From Triplophysa rosa (lineage: Eukaryota > Chordata > Actinopteri > Cypriniformes > Nemacheilidae): 64,000 nt of DNA. Position 1 is the stretch's first letter. Each line of letters opens with the position of its first letter. Shown here piece by piece: positions 45,691 through 58,207 of the stretch. The position numbers and the translations under genes were made by a program. The stretch covers positions 16,599,926-16,663,925 of the forward strand of contig NC_079912.1 of assembly GCF_024868665.1 (NCBI RefSeq), given 5' to 3'. Below the pieces are notes generated by a model. That model did no database searches. It saw nothing but the letters and a program-made list of their open reading frames with translations, and had not been told where the DNA came from.

Positions 45691-48668
45691 ACAAACCCTG
45701 TATAATGGCAGATTGTTTTTCAGAGGCAACCACTGCTTTAAATCTAATTCTGAATGTAATTCTACTTGACGAAAAACACGACGGCTGTTTCAAATCATTC
45801 ACTTCTGTTAAATAATCTGATATCATTGTATGACTATGTGGCGTGAGCGCCAAGGCTGATAGGGCTGAGCGCAGCTAAAGCGAGTTGCTTTTTCATCCTC
45901 AGGGATTTTAAAAACCAAGCCGCAGGGGCTGCAAATCCTGGCTGGGCCGCTGATAAATGTGCGATCATATCCGTTGCAAAGAACATGGGGGGTTTCATAG
46001 AGTTACAGGGTCTTGATTCAATGCTCCGTTGAGTTTGAGGAATACGGAATTTGGCTCGGAAAATGGGCCTTAAATTTGGGGGCCCCACTTTATCGTCAGA
46101 AAAAAGCAATCTTGTTAGTGTCAAATGCGCAAAAATGGAAAACAGCGGGGGAGGAAATGAAAAAGAGTTGGGGGAGAAAAATAGTTTGGGAGAGCTATAA
46201 AGTGGGGTGCTAACATTATATTCTGTCATGCTTAAGCCATGCAATTAAAGTGCCATGAGACGTATAGGTCAGGATAAAAGGACGTATTGTGACATCGCTT
46301 CTATGTAAGGGAAAGGGAGATTCCCAAATTTCCCTCTGGGATGAGCGAAGCAAAGCCGTGATGTTGCCATGTGGGAGGGATGCCTGCTCTCGCTTCACAT
46401 CAGTGCTTAAATCAACGCATGTTGTTCTTATTTAAACTTTCAAGCAGACATGTTCTTCAGGTCAGAGATCTCTGAGAAAGTCCTCCGAGGAGGAGAAGAC
46501 TCCTCTGATTTATGGAGATGTAAATGTTACGGGATACAGGGGTGTCGGGTGCTTTTAGAGTTTGGCAGTCTTTCTCTGTTAAGTTTGAGAAGCTGCAAAA
46601 GCCAAATGGTCATTCGTGGGTGGGGTGTGATAGATGATCTAAACTCCAAACACCAAATCAGACACGTCGTCAGAAAAATGGTTGCCGTGCTTCAAAATGT
46701 CTCCGTATGGGCTTGTGAATCTGAACGATGTGTCATAGTACAGATATCAAGTGTTGATGAAAACGGCTGTTGAGGTTGTTTGAAGGTTGTTGAGTGTTTG
46801 CCAGGTATTCTGGGTGATTTTAGCACTTTGCTGTGTGATTGGTGGAGTGTTCAGGGTGTTTAGATACTTGCTGCAGCGAAAGGTTATTGCTCAGATGTTG
46901 CTCTTCCACAGCTCAGAAGATCTGATCTGTTGTTCTCAGTTCTTTCATTTAAATATCAACGTAGTCTCCGATGTTTTTCCTTAAAAATGAGTGATCAAAA
47001 TAGAAACAAACAAGACAATTGTTAAAATACATTAAGAGAAATATAAAACGAATGGAGTAAACTAAAAAGAATCTGGATTTGGGTACATTTGATGAGAAAT
47101 GTTTAGGTTTATATCGATATCTTCAGTAATATTGACGTTGGATTGCAGACTTGACCAACCTGAGTTTTTGAGATCTTTTCTTTAACTCTATAATGTCTGA
47201 GACCTTTGTAAAATTTCTGGGTCTTTCCCTCAGGAGAAATATCAGAGACACGAGAGATTTCAGTTTCCATTTGTTCTCTATTTAATGTCATTGTTATCTG
47301 TGAGAAATAATTGAGATGTTAATATTAAAATTCCCATCACATCTGTTATGTTTTCTTATGGGTTCAAAAGAGGTCACAAGGTCAAAAGAGACTCACCTAA
47401 ACAATTTGGGGTACGTTTCATGTTTGTACTACAAAAAGTGCAGAATTAGTAATGCCACTATTTTTAACCTAAATAAAACTAAAAAAATGTATTGTTGCTT
47501 TTCTGCCAGGACATTATCTATTAATTGTACAGACATTTCTGTTAATCCTATACAACACGATGTAAAATGGCCTTAAAAATACAGTATATTGTGCCCTATT
47601 TTTAACAACGTAAGGTTAGGTGTATGTATGAGCAAAAGCAAGCACCATAAACCTACAGCTTTCAGAAACCCATTGAGAGAACAGTAACTGGCTTTGTTAT
47701 AATGAAATGACTGACAGAAGTGAACACAGGCTTTTAATGTGTGTGTGAGTCAGTGTCTAGCTGCCTCGTATGTCAAAATCTTGCAGGTATACTCCACAAA
47801 TGACCATACAAAAACACAGAGCAACAAAAAGCTTGGCTTCGTGCAAGCAACAGCCCTTAAATTCAGGAAGCTTTGAACAATGTAAAAAATAACATTCCTT
47901 CTCGCACTAGGTATGTGAACTGCCGCGTTCACATCGGCCTCCTTCGGTTTTGTTTTCTTTTAAAATTACCTGAGAGCTTTCTGTGATTAATCATTTACTC
48001 CTCGCCTTACACATGCCACAGTAACCTATGAAGGAATCGAGACTCTGGCATGAAAATCTCTTCCTGAAGGCAACTTACGCAAAGTTGTATCAAAAAAGTG
48101 TATCAGGTTATGTGGCTGCCGGGAACAGGAAGTGCCTCGCACTTTGCCATCGAGCTGTTTAAGATCAAGTTTGATCATGTGACATGATCAGTCGCACTTA
48201 ATATCTGAGGTGGTTGAGATAAAAACATCTCTATTGTTTCACAGAGGTGTTTCTGTCGCAGCATGAAAGACAACAGGTTATTCCAGTCAGCACGATACGT
48301 TCAGGACGGCCTGCAGGCGAACTGTCTTAAACTCTAGAAGAATTAGAAATCCACCCTTCTGTCACAGTTGTATGTGAAACTAACTTAACTTAAAGTAAAA
48401 ACAGCACAAGCACCAAATCCATTCAAAGGAATCTAACAAACACTGAATAAACAAAAAATCTTTATGTGCGTTTCAAAAAAATGAAAACATCATGTTTTGT
48501 TTGTTTAGTACCGTTTTGTGTTTAGTCAAAATGTGAATGTTCTGAGATTGTTAGACTTGTGTCTCATTTAAGTGTCAACTTGGATGTTTCACCTAAACGT
48601 TTCTTCCCAGAAATACAAAATAGATACAAATGAGTTATTTGCTATACATCACTTTAAGTCTTCAAAAG

Positions 48669-48931
48669 AAGCTAAAGTGATTGCTCACCCAAAAATGACT
48701 ATTCCGCAGAACACAAAAAAAGATATTTGGAAGAATGTTGTTAACTTGCACCAATTTACGCTTAACTGGCATTGATTTTGTGTCCATACAATAGAAGTGA
48801 ATGAGTGCCTCTGTTGTTCGGTTACTAACATTCTTCAAAATAGCTGTTGTGCTTTGCAGAAGAAAGAAAGTCATACAGGTTTGACATGATAAATGATGAG
48901 AATTATCATTTTTGGCTGAACTATCACTTCA
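48669..48931. mobile_element. MITE copy
   Basis: Left end TGATTGCTCACCCAAAAATG and right end TTTTTGGCTGAACTATCAC, with CAGAACACAAAAAAAGATAT and GCAGAAGAAAGAAAGTCATA in the two arms. It has a deletion in the left arm. Confidence 0.8.
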
Positions 48932-50679
48932 AGCTGTTCTATCTTATGTTTTTGAAGTTACATCAACAACTTGACAACATTTACAGTAAGTTAAAATGAC
49001 TTGTAAAGCCAATTTGATTGTACTTAAAAACATGTAGTGTATAGTGTATACAGCAATACAATTCATTTTAATAGTATAGTTCACAATAAGTTTAAGCAGA
49101 ATTGTTTGCATTCATATTGAACCTCAAATGTGTCTTTACAAATCTGTGCATGGATTGTGACATCATCGAGATCTCTTCTGAAACTCGAGTAAAGACACGT
49201 GTGAAATTGCTTGGGTCTTTTTCTCAGGGGAAAAATCAGAGGAACAAGAGACTTAGCAACGGTATCCTTTTTTCTGTCAATCTTTTATTGTGTAGCACAG
49301 GAATCGCACAATCACGACAAACTGTTTCAAAACAAATGTGAGATTTAAAAACAAAGATGATCATAATCTAAGCCTCCCCCAAAAAAACAACAATATCAGT
49401 GTTTCTCATACTCAACATATTTGAAAGATGATAGCAGTATCTGTTTTGGTAACTGGCATGCAGAATGCTTGCAACACAATAACAGCTGTCAAGAAGAAGT
49501 ATTGCTAAATGTTTTGCTAAAATACATTATTTATTTGTTTGTTTATTTATAGTAAAACTCAAAACACATTTATTTACCCTGAGAATATCGGTACAGTTTG
49601 TTAAACACAGAAATCGATTATGGTCCCCACACTATCAATTAGAGGAAAATGTCAAAGCGCACTAACAACGCAAGTTCCCACAGGTGAGCAGGAAAACAGC
49701 GAGCACCAGCATTCCACTGCGCTTATCTGCACCCCCGGCGTTTCCCATGCGCAAACAGTGATGGATAGCTTCCCTCCACAGCTCCCTTGCAGCTCATGTT
49801 TCTTTAAAGCCCCATACTGCTCCGTTTTTAGGAAATTCCCTTTTGTCAAAACTGCTGACTGCCAACAGCGAAGAAACCACCAAAGACATTCTGCTTCTCC
49901 CAGACAGAAGTAGAACATTTTTCCCAAAAGTGTTGTATTTGAACAGATACGAGGTGTAGGTAAACATGTTGATGTGCTTTAGAGAGAAGATTTTATGGCT
50001 CGCCTTAAAGAGTATTTATGGAAGATATATATAATTTTTGTTGGAAAACAGAATGTACGGAGACTTTTTTATTATTCCACATAAATAAAATATAATCTTG
50101 AATATTTCATTCAAGCAAATGTATGAAATACATTTCTTTAAATCTATAAAAAATGTATAATAAACTAGTTCCGGGGTCCAAAATACCCTTTTATGAAATT
50201 TAATAGATCAGTTTAGCATTGCAGAAATCATCTAGATATTACATTAAGGTGGTAAATGAAGTTTTCCCTGCATTCGAGTATGTACATAACACATTCAAAT
50301 CTGTGAAAATTCAAAAGGAATAAAAATGTATGCATATGGAAATAAGCGTCCCATATACCTACCCTTTTATACTGTAGATCAGTTTAGCATTGCATAAATC
50401 ATTTACATATCACACTAAGGTATTAAATCAAGTTTGATCAGAAAATCAACCCTGCATTTAATTGTGTGCCTAACACCCCAAGTAGCAGCTCTCAAAGCAA
50501 CTGGTTTCATCCCATAATTCATTCTTACTGCAACAGCAAAAGTCCCGAAACATTTTCTGCAGCATCAGGCTGTTAAGTTCTTTACAAATTGCTATTAAAT
50601 ACAAAAACAATTTGGCAATGTTTAAAATGCAAATTTAATATGGGACATGTTTAGTCCCCATACATGTCAATAAACCCAA

Positions 50680-52986
50680 CTACAGGTTCTCCTTCAACCA
50701 ACGGATGTAGTTTCCAAAACTTCGCAATGCAACCGCGAACGGAGTGGGCGAGAACGCAAAGCTTGTGCATCCATGAAAACCATCTTCATAGTGATCAATG
50801 GTGACGGCGACTCCAGCCTCCTCCAGTCGCCTGCCATACATCAGCCCATCGTCTCTCAGCATGTCAAGCTCACAGGTCATGATATAAGTGGGTGGCACAG
50901 CTTTCAACACCTCCTGTTCAGCTAGTAAAGGAGAAGCTCTCACATCCAGCATAAACTTTAGAATCTCGATCATCTTTTGGTCACCCTGCAGCGGAACCAC
51001 AGGCTTAAAGTTCTTCTGAGCGGCAGCCGGAAGAAGCTGGGTCCAGTTGATCTTAGCTTTGGCTGCTGCTATCTCCTGGCCCTGATTCAGAGCTAAGTGC
51101 CTGTTCGCCAGCAAAGAAGAAACAAGTGCCTGAGACCCATTAAAGTACTCCAGCAAAAGGCGGGCCATGAGGGGAGCGTTCAGGATGGGCATATTGCGAT
51201 TTTGCTGGCGGGAGGGCGTGTTGAAGTCCAGTGACTGGAGAACGGGGTAGAGGAGGGCCTGAACTTTGAACTTAAAGGGTGCACTGGCATCTAAGGCCAT
51301 CTGTAAGGACACAGACCAATTATGTCACTATTTTATATATATTTCATATAGATCTTTTATTTATATATATTTATATACAGTACATATCTATCCATCCATC
51401 CATTACTTTATAATTAAATGCAACATTCCTAACATTAAAAAAACAAAACCGAACAAGGTAACCTCACCTTCGGGCAATTTCAATGTACATATAAAAGAAA
51501 AAATATTTCATTTTTCATCCTATAGCTCTGTTAACATCAATAACGAACTAATTTGTGTATTAGCATGCATTTGGCAATGTAGACACCTGCAGGGATTTCT
51601 GACTTAAACTCAATACCTGTTGGGTGACAGCAGAGGCTAGGTTCCCCCCAGCGCTGTCACCTGACACGGCCACTCTTTCTGGGTCTATAGAGTACCGATC
51701 CAGCACCTCCGCTGTCAGGATACGTTTGGAGGCCTCAAGAGCATCATTGTACTGATCTGGGAAACGTGCCTCTGGGGCTAGACGGTACCTGAACATAAAC
51801 AATACGAGTAGAAATGGGTTATTAACTTAATTATGACCTGTGATGTATCTATAAAATAATGTAATCGACCACATCCAAGAAATTGTTGAGCATTTCTTAC
51901 TCGACAGATATAACGATTGCATCCAATTCTTCAGCCATCCGTCTACACTGCGAGTCATACGACTCCATCTCTAGAAGCAGAAAGAGAGATTTAACAGATT
52001 ACACTACAGATCATCTGACATTCTGTACATTAAAAAGGTTGTATTTATTAAGTGCTTTTTGCTATGCATCACCTACTTGCACTACCAAGCGTCCATCCAC
52101 CTCCATGAAAATAGACCACACCTCTTTTTAAGTGGCCTGCTAAAGTGGATTCAAACACCCGCGCATGGACTCCAGCGAAGGAAGCGTCTGTGACACGGAC
52201 GCCCGGGCTGGACTGTGCACTCTCTATCTCATTCCATGACATGAAGTATTTAACAAAAGCGAAGGGATGACTCAGTCCGAGGTCGTGAGCTAAAAAACTC
52301 TAAGTTAGAAAGATCAAAGAGCAGCATTGGTCAAATATCTCTAGGTCTGCAAATCCCTTTAGGAAAACAGAATGTGTCCACATTGCCTGTAAATGAAAAC
52401 CTTTTTGGAGTTATAAACACACACATCACACATGTGTCCATGCTGGAAAATCCAATAGAAATTCGAATGGTTTCCATTACAAAACTATCACCTGTTTACC
52501 ATTAAACCCACATATTCTGTCACGTAGTGTGTTTTGGCCTCATTCCAGTAGGATTTCATGTTTTGTCGGTTCGCTTCAGCCAGATAAGATGCATAACACA
52601 TTACCAGTAGAGACCCACAGAGACCATTATAGATTCCATTAAAATCAATGCATTGCCTTATTAAATCCATTAGAATTTCTGTGATGTTGTCTATTGTATT
52701 TTTATTTCTTTTTATTCAGCAGAAGTGTGCTTGCTTGCAACGACTGCAAGGAAGACCTTTATGTATCCACTTAGAAATTATTTTACAACCGTAACAAAAA
52801 TGGTTAATGTACATATGAATACCAATGCAAACCAATAATAACTCTTACCACGTCCATTAAGCTACGTATTACTGCATCCGTAAACAAGAGCGCCCATGGC
52901 TCTGATACATTGCTGGGCAGAGGGATATAAACGTAATAAGCGACCGCTATTGACAGTAAAATCGTCCCGAACAAAATTGGTCGCAT
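50680..52986 (-). CDS. nceh1: Neutral cholesterol ester hydrolase 1-like, copy A
   Basis: Microsomal serine hydrolase of the hormone-sensitive-lipase/AADAC family; NCEH1 hydrolyses cholesteryl and ether lipids at the ER. Exons in transcript order: 52986-52849, 52299-52077, 51970-51901, 51788-51617, 51300-50680, all in phase; 407 residues (human 408). There is an N-terminal signal anchor at about 4-20 (ILFGTILLSIAVAYYVYIPL), the oxyanion-hole motif HGGGW (111-115), nucleophile Ser189 in GDSAGG, Asp347 (ELDMLRDDG) and His377 (DGFHGC), at the positions expected from human NCEH1. The exon-2 donor must be GTAGGT at 52076; a GTGATG four bases further would shift the frame. It is probably the downstream member of a tandem pair. 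The fish name cannot be assigned (an nceh1a/nceh1b-type copy). Confidence 0.92.
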
Positions 52987-55295
52987 TTTTAATGCTCTTC
53001 AATGCTCAAAAAGGTGGACCGATAAAAGAAATGTGCATGTCAACAAAATGGGTGTGTGTGTGCGTGACACCTGTGCCTTGCCTGCACAAGTACTGCCTGC
53101 AGGGAGGCGAGAATGATTGAAACTTACAGCAAATTTTATATTAAAGGTTCTCTTGTAAGACGTAAATGATCGTTTTAATTCATTCGATGTTGAGTTTGTA
53201 TACGAAATTTTTATTAGATGTGTCAAGTTGTTTTACTGTGTTTGTTGTCTGTATATTTAGACACGTTAGGTCCGTAAGTGCATTTACATAGCCAGCGGCA
53301 CCGAGAGATCAGAAGTATACTTTAATTTTAAGGTTTTGGTGTAACAGGCGCGCACGTGGCGATATTTAGGGAAAGCTTAAACGATCATTCTGTCCATCTC
53401 AGCGCTCCCATAACTGAAGTCTATTTGTGTGTGGGCTTTTATTTTGAAACGTTCTTCACTGGTCGTGTGAGTTGTTTACATAGCGTCACATTTAATGTAC
53501 GTCACGATTGTGAAACGCCTGTCGGCTGCAATAGCGCAAAACATAAACATTGTAAATCTCTTAGTAAAACACTTTTGTGATGTAGCAGGCTTAATTATCC
53601 CACACTTTAAGATATTTCTATAATTCAATCATGCAATTTTCAATTACACGTCAAGACTCCTAATTTGACTGATAAATAAAGTCTTTCAAAAATATTTGTT
53701 GCCTTTTATAATCATACATTATCATACATTTCCTTGTATAATAAAACACTACATAACACAACATTTTACATTTGTTAATTACAAATCTAAGACTTGAGTC
53801 CTGAGAAAATGCCTTGTAGATCACGTGAGAATGTGCAACATGCAGAAAGAAAAAAATATTTGAGGATAAAACGTGCACGTTTTCATGGTAAACCAAACAC
53901 TGAGCTTTACATAAATTGTTTCAGAAACATTCTTGCATTTGAAATATTTTATTTTATCGAATATACATTTACATTCAGTTATTTAGCATATGCTTTATTC
54001 AAAACCAAGTTCACAATTCATCATAAAAGTGCTAACAAAGTTAACAGATTACAGACAGAGTGGTAAAATAACAGGAGCAGAAAATTGTTTCTTATTGTGT
54101 GTGTAGATTAGTGTGAAAATCAGCTAAACACAATCATTTAGGAGAGCAACAAAAACTCAAATAAATCAGCAATACTTCAAATGATCTTTAAACAATGATT
54201 TTTCACTCAAATAAATGCATGTATTATAAATTTCTCATTTTGATTCAAAACCACTGGTCCTCTTTGAGGCATTGTAATGCACATCTGTTCATATGTCATG
54301 CCTAGTTGCAGCTGGAGAAAACTAGGCCAGTCAGCACAATGTGTGTGTGTGTGTGTACTGGTATTCATCACATTTTCCAGGTCCCCATGAGGGAAAACAG
54401 CTTATAAATAATACAGAATGATATTTATTAAAAATAAAAAAATGCAGAAAGATTTGTGTGATTATTAGGTTTAGGTGTTGGGATAGGGGATAGAATGTAT
54501 CATAAGCCTGATATAAAATCAACGGAAGTCTATGGAATGTCCCCATACAACATGGAAACCAGTGTGTTTGTGTGTGTGTAGGTGCATAAAAATGGGTTAT
54601 CAAAGCAAATCCTGAATGAATGAAACAAGAAGCATCTTGTTTTCTCATCTGCTTTTACAGTTTAAGACATTAGAAAAATGATACCATAAAACGATTTAGC
54701 GTTCTAAAAGCTCTTTTAGTTTAAAGATGTTTTACTTTTTTCAAACCACAATGCACCCAACTTGGTGTTTTGTCACCATAATGTCATACTGTGTACTTCT
54801 AAAAGTTGTCAAAAGGTATCTTTTACCAAGTATGCACATATAAAATATTATTTTCATAAAATGCTTATGCATTTTGCACTCATAGACATGTCCAATGGTT
54901 AGTTCAATAAAATACTCTTTAGATTGGTAAAGCCCCTTCCACCTTATCTGGATAAAATTCTGTCAACACAGAAGCATCTTTTGCATAATCTGGATCATCC
55001 TGAATTTTATGGCATTACCCATATAATACAAAGTAGTAGTATCCCACTTATACTAAAACAATAGTATATTGATAACTATTTAAATTCAGAGGTAAAGATG
55101 TAATATTTCAGTGGCATTGAAAATCATTGTGCTTTTTTCCTATTCAGTTTTTCACAAATACTCTGTTGCATTGAATCGTTGCATAAAAGGATTCCTTCTA
55201 AACGGTTTAAAATAAAAATAAATTTAACATAAAAATAGAAATCTATTGAATCTGTCTCATATTATATCTCATATTATATGTTCCAAAAAGAACCG
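52987..55295. other. Spacer between the two nceh1-like copies
   Basis: Probable promoter of copy A just right of 52,986 and 3' UTR of copy B left of 55,296. A degraded SINE tail on the minus strand lies at about 53,965-54,060 (ATTTACATTCAGTTATTTAG). A GT microsatellite lies at about 54,338-54,356. No gene is seen. Confidence 0.5.
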
Positions 55296-58207
55296 CTAGA
55301 GGTTTTTAATTAGCCATTGGATGTAGTTCCCAAAACTCCGGAATCCCACAGAGAATCGGAAGGGTCCGAAAGCAAAGCTCGTGCATCCATGGAAACCATC
55401 TTCATAGTGATCAATGCTGACGGCGACTCCAGCCTCCTCCAGTCGCCTGCCGTACATCAGTCCCTCGTCTCTCAGAACATCGTGTTCACAGGTCAAGATG
55501 TAAGCAGGAGGCACAGCCTTCAACACGTCCAGCTCAGCTAATAAAGGAGAAGCTCTCACATCCAGAAGACCTGGCAGCATCTCCACCAGCTTTGGGTCAC
55601 CCTGCAGTGGAACCACAGGCTTAAAGTTCTTCTGAACGGCCGCCGGAAGAAGCTGGGTCCAGTTGATCTTAGCTTTGGCTGCTGCTATCTCCTGGCCCTG
55701 ATTCAGAGCTGTGTGGTTGTTTGCCAGTAAAGCAGGAACAAGTGTAGGATCTCCATTGAGGTACTCCAGCCAAAAGCGAGCCATGAGTGGACGGTGGAGA
55801 ATAGGAATGTTGCCATTCTGCTGGTAGGAGGGCGTGTTAAAGTCCAGAGCCTGGAGAACGGGGTAGAGAAGAGCCTGAACTTTGAATTTAATAGGAATGC
55901 TGTTGTCCAATGCCATCTGTCAAAAACATAAATAAACAAATGTGTATTTAAGCCATTTAGTGAGCAGCTCTAAGGTAGGGTTACGATATTTATATATGAT
56001 TTAATATGTTGTTGCTTGGTTTTACTATTGAGAGAAATTATTAAGTGTCTGCCAAATGCATAAATGTAAATACATGTTGTTATTATTATTATTATTATTA
56101 TTATTAAGAGAAATACATGTTAATGTATTTAAACATTGTTTAAATTTAAACATAAATGTTAATGGTTTATACATAGTTAGCACTTAAACATTTTCCACAC
56201 TCCTTTTTATCTTTTGGCTTTGCTTCCCCTCGATGATGAAAATATGCGTATTAGCATAGATTTGGGACCGTAAAGACATTACAGGAATTTCTTTATACCC
56301 GTTGCGCAACAGCAGCGGCTAGGTTGGCCCCAGCGCTGTCACCTGACACGGCCACTCTTTCTGGGTCTATAGAGTACCGATCCAGCACCTCCGCTGTCAG
56401 GATACGTTTGGAGGCCTCAAGAGCATCATTGTACTGATCTGGGAAACGTGCCTCTGGGGCTAGACGGTACCTGAACAGAAAAATGAATGAATTATACAAA
56501 CAATATAAAAATTATGCAAAACCAATTTAAAAGGGATATTACTTACTCAATAGATATTACAACTGCATCCAGTTCTTCAGCCATAGTTCTGCACTGAAGA
56601 AAATATGTTTGCATCTCTTAAAACAAAACAAACAAACAAAAACAAATAGATTAAACACACATTTTACCAATAGAAGTTATTTTCACTTTCATAAAGAAAG
56701 ATCAAGGGATGCAAGTGTTGGAATTCTGAATAACATTCACATGTGTGGTTCTAAAACAAACACGAACAGACTCACTTTTGTTTTGCAGTGTACAAATCTG
56801 ACATTCAGAGTATGAATAATAATCTGTACCAAAATCTTAATCTCCATTGTGAAAAGTATTCCCATGTTCAACCACCCGAGGGTGCTTAGAGCCCATCTGT
56901 TCACAGTGAACACTTCAGTGAACTGTGCAGAATCTAAAGACTCATTAAGACTTTTTAAGAACTCCGAAAACATCTCGTTTGTCTACTACATCTAACACAC
57001 TCAAAAGAATATAGTTACACGGATCACATGCAATTTAACTAATAAACTAATAACTACATCACCTACTTCCACTGCCGAGCGTCCATCCACCTCCATGGAA
57101 ATAAACTACTCCTCTTTTTAAATGCTGCTGCAGGCTTGTTAAAGTGGGCTGAAATACTTGCGCCTGGACTCCAGAGAATGAAGTATCTGTGACCCGGACT
57201 TTTAGGGTTGATTTTGGGCCCCATATCACATCCCATGAAGTAGCATATCTCATGAGATCAAAGGGGCCACTCAGTCCAAGATTGTGAGCTAAAAAACTCT
57301 ACCAGAAAAAAAGGGAAAAGTTAGAAAGCACCTGTTCTATCATTATATATAACATTGTCTATGTTGCATGGTGAGTAATCTGGACAGTCTTGAATGTGTG
57401 CGTCTGTGATGGGATATTACTGCAGTGGTTCTCAAACTGGGGGACACACATTTTGATGCATTTTATGAAATATAGAAATGTATCATACATTTTGTGCAAT
57501 CAAACATCAGAAAAATAAGACCACCAACCAAAAGAGTTGATGTTTCAGCACACACTGAATATGTTTTGGGTTAAATTCATTTTTTAAGTTTAAGATTATA
57601 AATCTTTATGTGGGGGGCAGCAATGCACTCTATACACAAAAGGGGTCTTACAACAAAAGTTTGAGAACCACTGTATTTTATTACTGTATACTATTTTCTC
57701 ATACTGTACTCTCTGTCTCTCTCTCTGAAAATCTGTTATTTTAAACATATTTAAAAACAATGTAAATGTAAAATAAAAAAAAGTTAATAAAAACGAGCAG
57801 CCCATTAAATGACAATAAATGAAGTGTTTGGTTCCTAAATGACAAAAAAAAACATGTTTTTATTGTGTTTTACTCAAACCAACTGCAGTTTGATTGATAT
57901 TAATTGGAATGCACAACAAAAAAACATGATTTTTGAATTTTTTTAAAAACGGAGTTTTTGGAACCAAACTCTTCAAATACACTATTGCTTAAATAATGTA
58001 TCCACGCAGAAAATTAATTACACAGCTTTGATTACAATGTATAACATGTAAACAATTACAAATTCTTACCAAATGCATTATACCACGTAGTATTGCATCC
58101 ATAAACATAAGTTTCCATGGCTCTGATATGGTGCTGGGTAGAGGAACGTAAATGTAATAAGCGGCTGCTATTGACAGTGAAAGCGACCCGATCAAAATCA
58201 ATCGCAT
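55296..58207 (-). CDS. nceh1: Neutral cholesterol ester hydrolase 1-like, copy B
   Basis: Tandem paralogue of copy A, same strand, 2.3 kb upstream of it. Exons in transcript order: 58207-58070, 57298-57067, 56616-56547, 56470-56299, 55916-55296; all in phase, giving 410 residues. Signal anchor at about 4-20 (ILIGSLSLSIAAAYYIYVPL), HGGGW about 114-118, Ser192 in GDSAGA, Asp350 (CEHDVLRDEG) and His380 (DGFHGC): a complete catalytic triad. Exon 2 is 9 bases longer than in copy A, and exons 1-3 are clearly diverged, while exon 4 and much of exon 5 are nearly identical. Compared with human NCEH1, copy B keeps CEHDVLRD whereas copy A has CELDMLRD, so B looks closer to the ancestral sequence. Confidence 0.92.
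56041..56106. repeat. SINE tail remnant followed by (ATT)n microsatellite
   Basis: AAGTGTCTGCCAAATGCATA is the 3' tail of a teleost SINE and is followed by about ten ATT units. It lies in the last intron of nceh1-like copy B. Confidence 0.6.
57423..57673. mobile_element. Non-autonomous hAT-like element in intron 1 of nceh1 copy B
   Basis: CAGTGGTTCTCAAACT at the left end and AGTTTGAGAACCACTG at the right end form perfect 16-base inverted repeats around 251 bases. The ends are those of a widespread vertebrate hAT family. A target duplication is not clear. Confidence 0.8.

Larger units (their letters stand above)
43079..50679. other. Intergenic region tnfsf10 to nceh1-like, no gene recognised
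   Basis: About 7.6 kb. It contains the tnfsf10 5' flank, MITE copies at 44,423-44,650 and 48,669-48,931, a cyprinid repeat at 45,404-45,600, a short tandem array at 45,617-45,690 and otherwise AT-rich unique DNA. The open frames are short and resemble no family I know. Confidence 0.5.

Noticed and set aside
52071..52076. Apparent frameshift in nceh1-like copy A at exon 2/3
   Set aside because: Using the donor GTGATG breaks the frame, but the donor four bases earlier (GTAGGT) restores it and gives the family string GSAK; copy B uses the same arrangement.
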